Assembly (NCBI RefSeq): GCF_012843905.1
Contig: NZ_JABAGC010000007.1
Coordinates: 41,594-105,593 of the forward strand
Direction: 5' to 3'
Source: Clostridium sp. SM-530-WT-3G
Lineage (GTDB): Bacteria > Bacillota > Clostridia > Clostridiales > Clostridiaceae
Length of the DNA: 64,000 nt
The notes under the pieces are model-generated. The model searched no databases and had not been told where the DNA came from. It saw only the letters and a list, made by a program, of their open reading frames with translations. Position 1 is the first letter of the stretch, and each line of letters begins with the position of its first letter. Below, in pieces: positions 57,472 to 64,000 of this stretch. A program made the position numbers and the translations under genes.

Positions 57472-59229
57472 ATGAAAAAAGAATTTTCTATGAGCAATGA
57501 TAAGGTAATGATAAACTTTACAGTGAAGTATTGTAATAGTTTTGAATCTGTTTTAGAAAGTAATGGTTTTAGGCGAACTTTAGAAGTTTATTTGAGAAGA
57601 GCAAAAAAGAAGAATTCATTATCATATAGATATTTAAATAGTTCATTTAATACTGAAGATATTATAAATATGAGAACAGATTTAATTGAGGTTATAAGAT
57701 ATTTAACAATAATGACTGCAGAAGAAGTGGTCAAAATTAATGCTGTTTATGAAAAACTATTTAGTGATAAAGATAAATTTATTACATTTGTAGAAGATTT
57801 TTATTTGTTTTGGAGAAGTTTAGAGAGATATACTATAGTTCATAGGTATAAGATACAAGAAGGGCTTGCTGCTGCTAGCTTTACTGAAGCTAATGCAAAT
57901 TTTTCAAATTTAATCTTAAGCCTATATAGAAAAATTGAGATGCATGTATTAGGTTATCAACCTAAAGTTTACAGACAGATTCCAGTTGGAGGAAATGCAT
58001 GTATTATGATACATGAGTTAGAATGGGTAAGACCTGAAGGATATGAAGCATTAGAGGATATACCTTTTATAGATCATATACTTCTTGAAACTCCATTTAT
58101 AACGTATCCTAAAAGAAATACAAGAGATGGAATGTTTACTAGTATAGATTATAATCCATTAAAATATACAGATATAAATAAGGATCATTGGTTTTGCTAT
58201 CCAGCAAAAATCGGAGGAAAGATAATCTTTATTTATTTTCATAGGGATTTTATGGAACATGGTATAACACTATGTAATTTATTTGAGATGGCAAGAAGTG
58301 AAGAGGCTAGGGGAAGAAAACCAGATATGATTTTTGTATTTGGAGCTAAAGATGATGGAGAAGATTTAAAGACTGTATTTTATGAAGATGAGAAAAATGA
58401 TATAGTACTTGGATATATAAATCACTCAGAAAAAATAGATTATTTTGGATATATGAAGAAGATGACATTAACTTTATACAATATACTAATGATAAAAAAA
58501 GGATATCTTCCTATTCATGGTTCCATGGTTAATATATTATTAAAGAGTGGTGATGAAGCCAATGTTGTAGTAATGGGAGATAGTGGTGCAGGTAAATCAG
58601 AAAGCCTTGAAGCCTTCAGAAGTCTTAGCGAAGATTATATTTCTGATATGACTATAATATTTGATGATATGGGTACATTTAAGATTGAAGATGGAGAGCT
58701 TAAAGGTTATGGAACAGAAATAGGAGCATTTGTAAGGCTTGATGACTTGGATCAAGGATATGCTTTTAAAGAAATGGATAGAAGTATATTCATGAATCCA
58801 GATAAAGTTAATGCAAGATTGGTTGTACCAGTAGCATCATATAAAGAAATAACTAAAGGACACCCAGTAGATTTCTTCTTTTATGCTAATAATTATGAAG
58901 AGGTCGGCGAAAGTGATAGATACTTGAGTTATTTTGAAAATGTGAAAGATGCAGTAAAAGTATTTAAAGATGGAGCAAGGATGGCTAAAGGAACTACTAC
59001 TGAAAAGGGATTAGTTAAGTCATATTTTGCAAATCCATTTGGGCCAGCACAAAAACAAAAAGAAACTGATGAGCTTATCGATAAGTATTTTAATTATATG
59101 TTTGAAAGTGATAGAGTAAGAGTAGGACAGATAAGAACATGCCTGGGAGTAAAGGGACAAGAAAAGAATGGACCAAGAAATGCAGCTGTAGAATTATTTA
59201 ATGAAATAAAGAATATGAAACATAATTAA
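57472..59229 (+). CDS. Large P-loop protein resembling PEP carboxykinase/HPr kinase
   Basis: The 585-residue protein is of unknown role. Residues 369-376 form a Walker A motif GDSGAGKS, followed by ESLEAF, as in HPr kinase and ATP-type PEP carboxykinase. Next come TIIFDDMGTFKIEDGELKGY, resembling the PEPCK DD metal motif, and VNARLVVPVASYKEI with GHPVDFFFYANNYE, like the PEPCK segment that ends in GHPKTIIFLT. The N-terminal 350 residues are unrecognised. It lacks the usual PEPCK length balance and the HprK C-terminal loop as I know them. ATG 57472 follows TGGGGGAT. It has its own promoter and terminator. Confidence 0.6.
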   Translation: MKKEFSMSNDKVMINFTVKYCNSFESVLESNGFRRTLEVYLRRAKKKNSLSYRYLNSSFNTEDIINMRTDLIEVIRYLTIMTAEEVVKINAVYEKLFSDKDKFITFVEDFYLFWRSLERYTIVHRYKIQEGLAAASFTEANANFSNLILSLYRKIEMHVLGYQPKVYRQIPVGGNACIMIHELEWVRPEGYEALEDIPFIDHILLETPFITYPKRNTRDGMFTSIDYNPLKYTDINKDHWFCYPAKIGGKIIFIYFHRDFMEHGITLCNLFEMARSEEARGRKPDMIFVFGAKDDGEDLKTVFYEDEKNDIVLGYINHSEKIDYFGYMKKMTLTLYNILMIKKGYLPIHGSMVNILLKSGDEANVVVMGDSGAGKSESLEAFRSLSEDYISDMTIIFDDMGTFKIEDGELKGYGTEIGAFVRLDDLDQGYAFKEMDRSIFMNPDKVNARLVVPVASYKEITKGHPVDFFFYANNYEEVGESDRYLSYFENVKDAVKVFKDGARMAKGTTTEKGLVKSYFANPFGPAQKQKETDELIDKYFNYMFESDRVRVGQIRTCLGVKGQEKNGPRNAAVELFNEIKNMKHN

Positions 59230-59236
59230 ATGTGCT

Positions 59237-59270
59237 AAAAAGATTAAGGAATTACCTTAATCTTTTTTAA
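59237..59270. terminator. Bidirectional terminator
   Basis: AAAAGATTAAGG (59237-59248) pairs with CCTTAATCTTTT (59255-59266) around AATTA, followed by T residues. It overlaps the end of the converging minus-strand gene. Confidence 0.8.
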
Positions 59271-59963
59271 TTTTTTTTTTAATATATTTAGTATTCCTAT
59301 GAAATTTTTAGGATAAAAATAATCTATAAATTTCTTATTGTTAAATCTAATATGTTCAATTGCGGCACCACCAAAAGTTCTTAATGCAGAATTTAAAGTA
59401 GACTTATTAAGAGCTAGTTCAAAATGTGGTGAAAAAATATTTTTTTGAATGAGTGAAGCTAGTGTACAAGAAAAATCTAATAAAAAATAGATAATAAGCA
59501 TATAAAATAAAATTATTCCTGTAAAAGGTGGTATTTTATAAGTTAAAGTATTTACTATAGGATGTATAATCTCGATGATTATAACTTCTCCTGTTGCCCA
59601 TAGTAAAGAATATGGTACACAAACTCTCCCTTGTATATTTAATGGATCATCAGAATAATCCCACCATTTATCTTTAAAAAGCTTTTCAAGTAAGAGGCTA
59701 GTTATATATTCAACTAGAGACGTAAATATAAAGCCTAATAAGAATAGCATTAATATATTAGTTTTATATTTACTCAAAAATATTATTATTGATACTATAG
59801 AACATCCGTATATTGGGCAAAATGGACCTTTTAAAAAACCTCTGTTAACAAAACGATGTTCATTCTTATAATAATAAGCAACTTCAATACACCAACCTAA
59901 AAAGGAATAAAAAGTAAAAAAGTATACTATATTATAAAAATCAAAATTCCAAATTAAATGCAA
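59244..59963 (-). CDS. CmpB-type putative ABC transporter permease-like membrane protein
   Basis: The 239-residue membrane protein has about six hydrophobic segments and the family's conserved opening FYSFLGWCIEVAYYYK, then FVNRGFLKGPFCPIYGCS and WWDYSDDPLNIQGRVCVPYS. The family is often named a putative ABC permease, but no ATPase gene is adjacent and its function is not established. The C-terminal tail is basic and overlaps the shared terminator. Confidence 0.8.
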   Translation of the reverse strand: MHLIWNFDFYNIVYFFTFYSFLGWCIEVAYYYKNEHRFVNRGFLKGPFCPIYGCSIVSIIIFLSKYKTNILMLFLLGFIFTSLVEYITSLLLEKLFKDKWWDYSDDPLNIQGRVCVPYSLLWATGEVIIIEIIHPIVNTLTYKIPPFTGIILFYMLIIYFLLDFSCTLASLIQKNIFSPHFELALNKSTLNSALRTFGGAAIEHIRFNNKKFIDYFYPKNFIGILNILKKKLKKIKVIP

Positions 59964-60085
59964 TACGTTTTACCTCCTTTTATAAATTATGAAATTTATT
60001 ATATTATATACCCTGATGGAAAGAAATAAAATTAAAAAAACATTAATTTTTGTTATTGATTTTATAAATAAATATTAAAAAATAA

Positions 60086-60126
60086 AAAGCAATACTTACA
60101 ATTTAATGGGATAAGTATTGCTTTTA
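60086..60126. terminator. Terminator after the DUF378 gene
   Basis: AAAAGCAATACTTA (60086-60099) pairs with TAAGTATTGCTTTT (60113-60126). The A-rich left flank gives a T-tract for leftward transcription. Confidence 0.75.
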
Positions 60127-60147
60127 TGAATAAATGTGATTTTTTGA

Positions 60148-60342
60148 TTAACGTCTATCTTTCATAAAGAATGATAGAGAGTATAAGCTAGCAATTCCAA
60201 CTAAACCATATATTATTCTTGTGAATGCTGAAAAATCACCAAAAAGTGATCCTACTAAATTGTATTGGAAAAAACCGATAAGTCCCCAGTTTATTCCACC
60301 GACTATAATTAAAATAAGTGCAATAGTATCTAAAATTTTCAT
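60148..60342 (-). CDS. DUF378 small membrane protein
   Basis: The 64-residue protein has two hydrophobic segments and the DUF378 core IVGGINWGLIGFFQYNLVG and RIIYGLVGIASLY. The function is unknown. Its ribosome binding site AAAGGAGTG lies inside the inverted repeat at 60344-60400, so its translation may depend on how that RNA folds. Confidence 0.88.
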   Translation of the reverse strand: MKILDTIALILIIVGGINWGLIGFFQYNLVGSLFGDFSAFTRIIYGLVGIASLYSLSFFMKDRR

Positions 60343-60343
60343 A

Positions 60344-60400
60344 TAAAAAACACTCCTTTAAATAGTATATATATATTATTTACTAGTGGAGTGTTTTTTA
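60344..60400. terminator. Hairpin between lrp and the DUF378 gene
   Basis: TAAAAAACACTCC (60344-60356) pairs perfectly with GGAGTGTTTTTTA (60388-60400) around a 31-base loop. For leftward transcription it can terminate the lrp message, and the left arm contains the DUF378 ribosome binding site. Confidence 0.6.
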
Positions 60401-60410
60401 TACAAGTGTA

Positions 60411-60878
60411 TTATAAAGAAATATTTCTATCTATTGGTTGAGATAAAGAAACGAAAGTATCTGTTCTTTGAACACCTGCAATATTATTTATTTTATTAAG
60501 TAATACATCTTGTAAATCTAGAATATTACTACAAACTATTTTTGCAAACATAGAGTAATCCCCAGTTGTTAAATGTAATTCAACAACTTCTTTTATATTT
60601 GACATTTGATCAAGTACTGAATTAAAAGAAGAAGTTGTATCAACATATATACCAACGAAGCAGCATACATCATAACCTAGTTTTGGTAAGTTTAAAACGA
60701 TTCTAGAACCACGGATTATACCAAGGTCCTCCATCTTCTTCATTCTTACGTGAATTGTACCACCACTAACATGGCAAATTCTTGCTATTTCTAAATATGG
60801 AGTTCTACAATCTTTGATTAATAATTCTAAAATTTGTAAATCCAATTCATCTAAATGACTATTTGTAACTAAAGCCAT
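60411..60878 (-). CDS. Lrp/AsnC family transcriptional regulator
   Basis: The 155-residue protein has an N-terminal helix-turn-helix (about residues 8-60: LDLQILELLIKDCRTPYLEI, then VSGGTIHVRMKKMEDLGII) and a C-terminal RAM/effector domain (VCCFVGIYV, LHLTTGDYSMFAKIV). Such regulators sense amino acids. The target is not shown; it diverges from a small membrane protein gene. ATG 60878 is better spaced from GAGGTG than the adjacent ATG 60881. Confidence 0.9.
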   Translation of the reverse strand: MALVTNSHLDELDLQILELLIKDCRTPYLEIARICHVSGGTIHVRMKKMEDLGIIRGSRIVLNLPKLGYDVCCFVGIYVDTTSSFNSVLDQMSNIKEVVELHLTTGDYSMFAKIVCSNILDLQDVLLNKINNIAGVQRTDTFVSLSQPIDRNISL

Positions 60879-61117
60879 CATATCACCTCTTAAAACCTAT
60901 TTTTTTTATTCTATCAAATTATAGTATAAAATTAAAGTAAAAAATGAAATATTGTGAAAATAATTTTGTTTTTTTAATATATTAATAATGGAATTATGTA
61001 TTTAGATATACAAAATAGGATTAGTTTGGAAACATATATATTAAAGACTACTTGATAATATAGTTAAATTAACTTAATATTAAGTTATAGACTTTATTTG
61101 AGGAGGATATGCAGCAA

Positions 61118-61447
61118 ATGAGTATATTATTATCTATTCTTTATTTTGTAGTTTTGCTTGCTGTAATGATAGGTGCTTATGTTTTATGCAGAATGTATGT
61201 ATTTACTAAGGTACGTATAAATAAATGGATACCATTAGCAATTGCAATTATCTTATTTATTATTCAGCTTAGATTAGGTGCTATCAATAGAATATTAAGT
61301 AGTGGATTGTCAATTTTAATTGTATTATTTTTATTATGGTTTATGGAAATATTACAAACTGGCGGACCAAAGAAAAAAGAAAAGAAAATTGTTATTAAGC
61401 CTAAGGCAAAGCCAAATAGAGTTAAAAATAGAAAGAAAGATAATTAA
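61118..61447 (+). CDS. Small membrane protein with basic tail
   Basis: The 109-residue protein has three hydrophobic segments (about residues 3-23, 37-53, 61-77) and a very basic C-terminal tail rich in Lys and Arg. I do not recognise the family. ATG 61118 is taken because AGGAGG at 61101-61106 is only two bases from the earlier ATG 61109. It is divergent from the Lrp gene, which may control it. Confidence 0.65.
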   Translation: MSILLSILYFVVLLAVMIGAYVLCRMYVFTKVRINKWIPLAIAIILFIIQLRLGAINRILSSGLSILIVLFLLWFMEILQTGGPKKKEKKIVIKPKAKPNRVKNRKKDN

Positions 61448-61471
61448 AAGTCGGAGTATTCCGACTTTTAA
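61446..61471. terminator. Bidirectional terminator
   Basis: AAAAGTCGGA (61446-61455) pairs perfectly with TCCGACTTTT (61460-61469) around a GTAT loop. Converging genes end on both sides. Confidence 0.85.
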
Positions 61472-62479
61472 TTATTCTCTAAATATAGGTGAACTTATAG
61501 CAATTTTACCATCAGCAAGAATAATTTTTATCACATACCATGTTTCATTTTCTTTAGGCTCGTGTTTATATAAGTATTTTATTCTTTTTAAATTTAAATC
61601 ATTAATTCTTTTTATAATTGTAGCTCCATTTGATATTATTTGAATTTCAGATATCTTATTATTTAAATCTTGGGTGAAGATAGAGAATTGTAGTTTATTG
61701 TCAGCTTTGGGCACTGAAGCTCCCATAAATATATTATTAATTGTAAAATACAATATAAGACTTCTTGATTCAGTTGAGTAAGTATGTCTTAATCTAAAAG
61801 CTGAAACGAGAGAGGAAGAAGTAAGTTCTTTTGAAATAATACACGTTAAGTTTTCATCATCACCGAAATTGAGTCGATGATTATCCTGGCTATTTATAGC
61901 TCCTAATTTCCAACCTTTATCTAGAAGATTATAATAGTATTTATCATATCGTGTGTATTTGTTTGGATAAGATCCATTCCCAACTTCAATTGATGTAATG
62001 ATTCTATTTAAGATTGGATTATATTCTAAGTTTTCAATCTGTTTATGAGGATGATTTATACAGATAAAAGCATTTGGATTATTAATCATCCATAACATTA
62101 ATAGTTGAAGATTATTTACAGTTCCAGTAAAAAATCTTGAAGGATTGACTATATTAATATCACCAAACGGATTAGTTTTACTTTCAAAACCTATCATTGA
62201 TAAAAAATTTTCATGTTTTCTATTGTAACGGGAAGAAAGATAATTAGCAGCTTCCCATTTACTTAATTCGTTTCCTTTTACTCTTACAGTTTTAGTTAAA
62301 TAATTATTATGATCTGTTAATATTAAAAAATTAAGACCATTATGACGTGCATAATCAAAAGCTTCAATGGGAGTTCCTCTTCCTGTGGAGAAGCCTGAAT
62401 GAGAGTGAGGTATACCATAATAAAATTTTAAGCTGTCTAAATCAAGAGTATTAGATTTATCTGAAAGCTTTTTACCCAA
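61472..62479 (-). CDS. PHP-domain metal-dependent hydrolase (CehA/McbA-like)
   Basis: The 335-residue cytosolic protein has PHP-type metal motifs: YYGIPHSHSGFSTG (His-x-His), LILTDHNN, FICINHPHK, and a closing SQDNHRLNFGD. A C-terminal beta domain (residues about 235-335) resembles the extra domain of CehA-type phosphoesterases. The substrate is unknown. AGGAGG precedes the ATG. Confidence 0.8.
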   Translation of the reverse strand: MGKKLSDKSNTLDLDSLKFYYGIPHSHSGFSTGRGTPIEAFDYARHNGLNFLILTDHNNYLTKTVRVKGNELSKWEAANYLSSRYNRKHENFLSMIGFESKTNPFGDINIVNPSRFFTGTVNNLQLLMLWMINNPNAFICINHPHKQIENLEYNPILNRIITSIEVGNGSYPNKYTRYDKYYYNLLDKGWKLGAINSQDNHRLNFGDDENLTCIISKELTSSSLVSAFRLRHTYSTESRSLILYFTINNIFMGASVPKADNKLQFSIFTQDLNNKISEIQIISNGATIIKRINDLNLKRIKYLYKHEPKENETWYVIKIILADGKIAISSPIFRE

Positions 62480-62876
62480 TTTAATACCTCCTAAAAATTA
62501 TTTATAGTATATATTATTAGAGGACAATCTAAAATAATGACAAGAATAGAATCTAATGATAAAATAACTTTTGTATTTATATTAGTTTAGATGAATATTA
62601 TAAAATAATTATGCAATGGAATAAAATTTTTTATTGTAGTAGGAGCTATAATATTAAACAAAGTTAAGATAGGTAATAATATTATAGTAAGGTATGATTG
62701 TGAAAAATTTTAATAATAAGTGTAAAAATTATACTTTTAATTAAGTAATAAAATATAAGATACAAGAAAATAATAAAATAAAAATAGAATTTAATAAAAA
62801 TCCTATAAAAATACGTAAAAGGATGAAATAAGAAATTATAAATATACAGCTGATGATAGCTGATGGAGGAGTAAAA
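62480..62876. other. 397-base divergent intergenic region
   Basis: It lies between the PHP-domain gene (minus) and the CvfB-like gene (plus). It is extremely AT-rich. No coding frame, RNA motif or consensus promoter with good spacing was identified. Confidence 0.35.
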
Positions 62877-63713
62877 ATGATAGTATTAGGACAATATTGT
62901 ACATTAAAAGTAAGTAAAAAAGTTGAATTTGGATATTATTTAGAAGATAAATTTGGAGATGAAGTATTATTACCAAAGGGTGCAACAAAAGGATACGACA
63001 TAAAAGAAGGTGATACACTTACTGTATTCGTATATAGAGATTCAAAAGATAGGATGATATCGACATTAAAGAAACCATTAATAACTTCTGGAGAAATTGC
63101 ATACTTAGAAGTTGTTGCTCAAACAGGAATAGGTGCTTTTGTAGATATGGGGTTAGAAAGAGATTTATTTATTCCTCTAAAAGAGCAAAACTATAAATTA
63201 AAGAATGGTGAAAAGTACTTATTCTATATGTACATAGATAAGACTGATAGATTAGCTGGTACTACAAAGATATATCCTTACTTAGAAATAGCTGAAGAAG
63301 GAAAATATAAAGTAAATGATGAAGTTTCTGCAATAGTATATGAAACAAATGAAAATAATACATTAAATGTTGCTATAGATGGAAAGTATAGAGGATTAAT
63401 CTTAGCAAATGAACGTTTTGAATTTATATATCCAGGTCAAGAAATAAAAGCTAGAGTAAAAAGGATATATGAAGACGGAACTATAGGTATATCAACTAGA
63501 AAGAAGAGACTTGACGCAAGAGAAGAATTGAGCGAAAAGATATTACAAGTATTAAAGGCTAATGGTGGATTTATGCCATTTAATGATAAATCATCACCTG
63601 AAGATATAAAAAGAGAATTTAATACAAGTAAAAATTATTTCAAGATGACTCTTGGAGGATTAATGAAAAAGAAACTTATAGCTCAAGATAAAGAAGGAAC
63701 TAGATTACTTTAG
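62877..63713 (+). CDS. CvfB-like S1-domain RNA-binding protein
   Basis: The 278-residue protein has tandem S1-type beta-barrels: VLGQYCTLKVSKKVEFGYYL at the N-terminus, a canonical TGIGAFVDMGLERDLFIP motif in the second domain, then ARVKRIYEDGTIGIS, and a C-terminal winged helix (SPEDIKREFNTSKNYFKMTLG). This is the domain order of CvfB, a Staphylococcus virulence regulator that binds RNA. ATG 62877 follows TGGAGGAG. Confidence 0.88.
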   Translation: MIVLGQYCTLKVSKKVEFGYYLEDKFGDEVLLPKGATKGYDIKEGDTLTVFVYRDSKDRMISTLKKPLITSGEIAYLEVVAQTGIGAFVDMGLERDLFIPLKEQNYKLKNGEKYLFYMYIDKTDRLAGTTKIYPYLEIAEEGKYKVNDEVSAIVYETNENNTLNVAIDGKYRGLILANERFEFIYPGQEIKARVKRIYEDGTIGISTRKKRLDAREELSEKILQVLKANGGFMPFNDKSSPEDIKREFNTSKNYFKMTLGGLMKKKLIAQDKEGTRLL

Positions 63714-63794
63714 TCTGTTCATTTCTATTTTTGAATGATTAAAATGTTTATTATGAAATATTAGATTTTAAATAATTAGACTATATAAAAAAAT

Positions 63795-64000
63795 GGGGCT
63801 GTCGCACTAGGCGGATAAAATCCTCCGGCGGTAGCCTATTTTTCTATATGTTATTAGAATTTCAAACATCATTTAAAATTTGGCGCACTTTAATAAGGCA
63901 ATTTAAAAATAATTTTTAAATTGACCTATGCAATCTTTGGTGATTTAAATAAATGCTTGCCAGTTCGGTCTGATTGTATTTTATTATGTAATTTGTTTAT
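63795..64000. mobile_element. End of an insertion sequence (IS1182-like?), cut by the window edge
   Basis: A sharp boundary GGGGCTGTCGCACTA at 63795 resembles the terminal repeats of IS1182-type elements. GGCTGTCGC (63797-63805) pairs with GCGGTAGCC (63828-63836), enclosing a second hairpin. T residues flank both sides, forming a terminator that insulates the element. The minus strand then encodes the C-terminus of a transposase-like protein. The family name is tentative: the element continues past 64000. Confidence 0.55.
63926..64000 (-). CDS. Transposase C-terminal fragment (continues beyond the window)
   Basis: The minus strand is open from the window edge to TAG at 63926-63928. The last 24 residues include KLHNKIQSDRTGKHLFKSPK, which has the look of the C-terminal tail of a clostridial transposase. 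The neighbouring hairpin-bearing IS end supports this. Only the tail is visible, so the identification is weak. Confidence 0.45.
   Translation of the reverse strand: MNKLHNKIQSDRTGKHLFKSPKIA

Noticed and set aside
57356..57475. 39-residue frame overlapping the promoter and start of the P-loop protein gene
   Set aside because: It covers the -10 element, lacks a ribosome binding site, and its composition is that of random AT-rich DNA.
1..64000. tRNA or rRNA genes, CRISPR arrays, prophage
   Set aside because: No GTTCGA-type T-loop with matching CCA-side stem, no rRNA-like GC-richer block, no regularly spaced repeats, and no phage structural genes were seen on either strand.

Overview
The window looks like chromosomal DNA of a low-GC anaerobic Firmicute, most probably a Clostridium sensu stricto of the C. 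butyricum/beijerinckii type. The DNA is very AT-rich with A/T-ending codons. The gene set fits a saccharolytic fermenter: pyruvate formate-lyase with its activase, L-lactate dehydrogenase, rubredoxin, a PyrR-type pyr leader and a T-box before argS. The genus is inferred from gene content and protein style, not from a marker gene. No rRNA, tRNA, CRISPR array or prophage was seen. The only mobile DNA recognised is the end of an insertion sequence at the right edge.

Layout. 1-12.4 kb: 3' part of mutS2, a structured intergenic repeat, a DUF523 protein, an amino acid permease, an acetyltransferase, the sbcD-sbcC nuclease operon, a Ctc/L25 ribosomal protein and a phosphohexomutase. 12.5-19.6 kb: a cell-surface polysaccharide cluster (TPR protein, TagA/WecG glycosyltransferase, MurJ-type flippase, two glycosyltransferases, Wzy/ligase-like protein). 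19.6-29.7 kb: cyclodeaminase-like protein, a 46-codon gene, PdaA-like deacetylase, YchF, a TPR protein followed by a transglutaminase-fold protein without its nucleophile, UppP, PfkA, and a beta-lactamase-fold protein without its serine. 29.8-36.2 kb: the operon pyrB-I-C-F-K-D-E behind a leader with two PyrR-type hairpins. 36.4-44 kb: a small HTH protein, pflB-pflA, rubredoxin, an exonuclease, ldh and asnA. 44-54.4 kb: birA, a secreted glycosidase/propeller pair, an M50 protease, T-box-argS, an AI-2E family transporter, RlmA, a HAD phosphatase and a YprB-like nuclease. 54.5-64 kb: gltX, an exported metallo-beta-lactamase, a large PEPCK/HprK-like P-loop protein, small membrane proteins, an Lrp regulator, a PHP-domain protein, a CvfB-like protein and the IS end.

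How the genes work together. The pyr operon should carry out every step from carbamoyl phosphate plus aspartate to UMP. However, pyrE has an in-frame TGA at codon 107, where the family has a conserved glycine, so the last-but-one step is predicted to be missing. This is the most striking feature of the window. Other points worth following are the tandem PyrR sites (one controlling a terminator, one covering the pyrB ribosome binding site), two enzyme-fold proteins that have lost catalytic residues, the uncharacterised PEPCK/HprK-like protein with its own promoter, and a hairpin-rich repeat whose arms recur inside the pyr operon.

Start codons were chosen from ribosome binding sites and family lengths, and several are earlier or later than the longest open frame. 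All functional statements rest on motif recognition by eye, without database searches.
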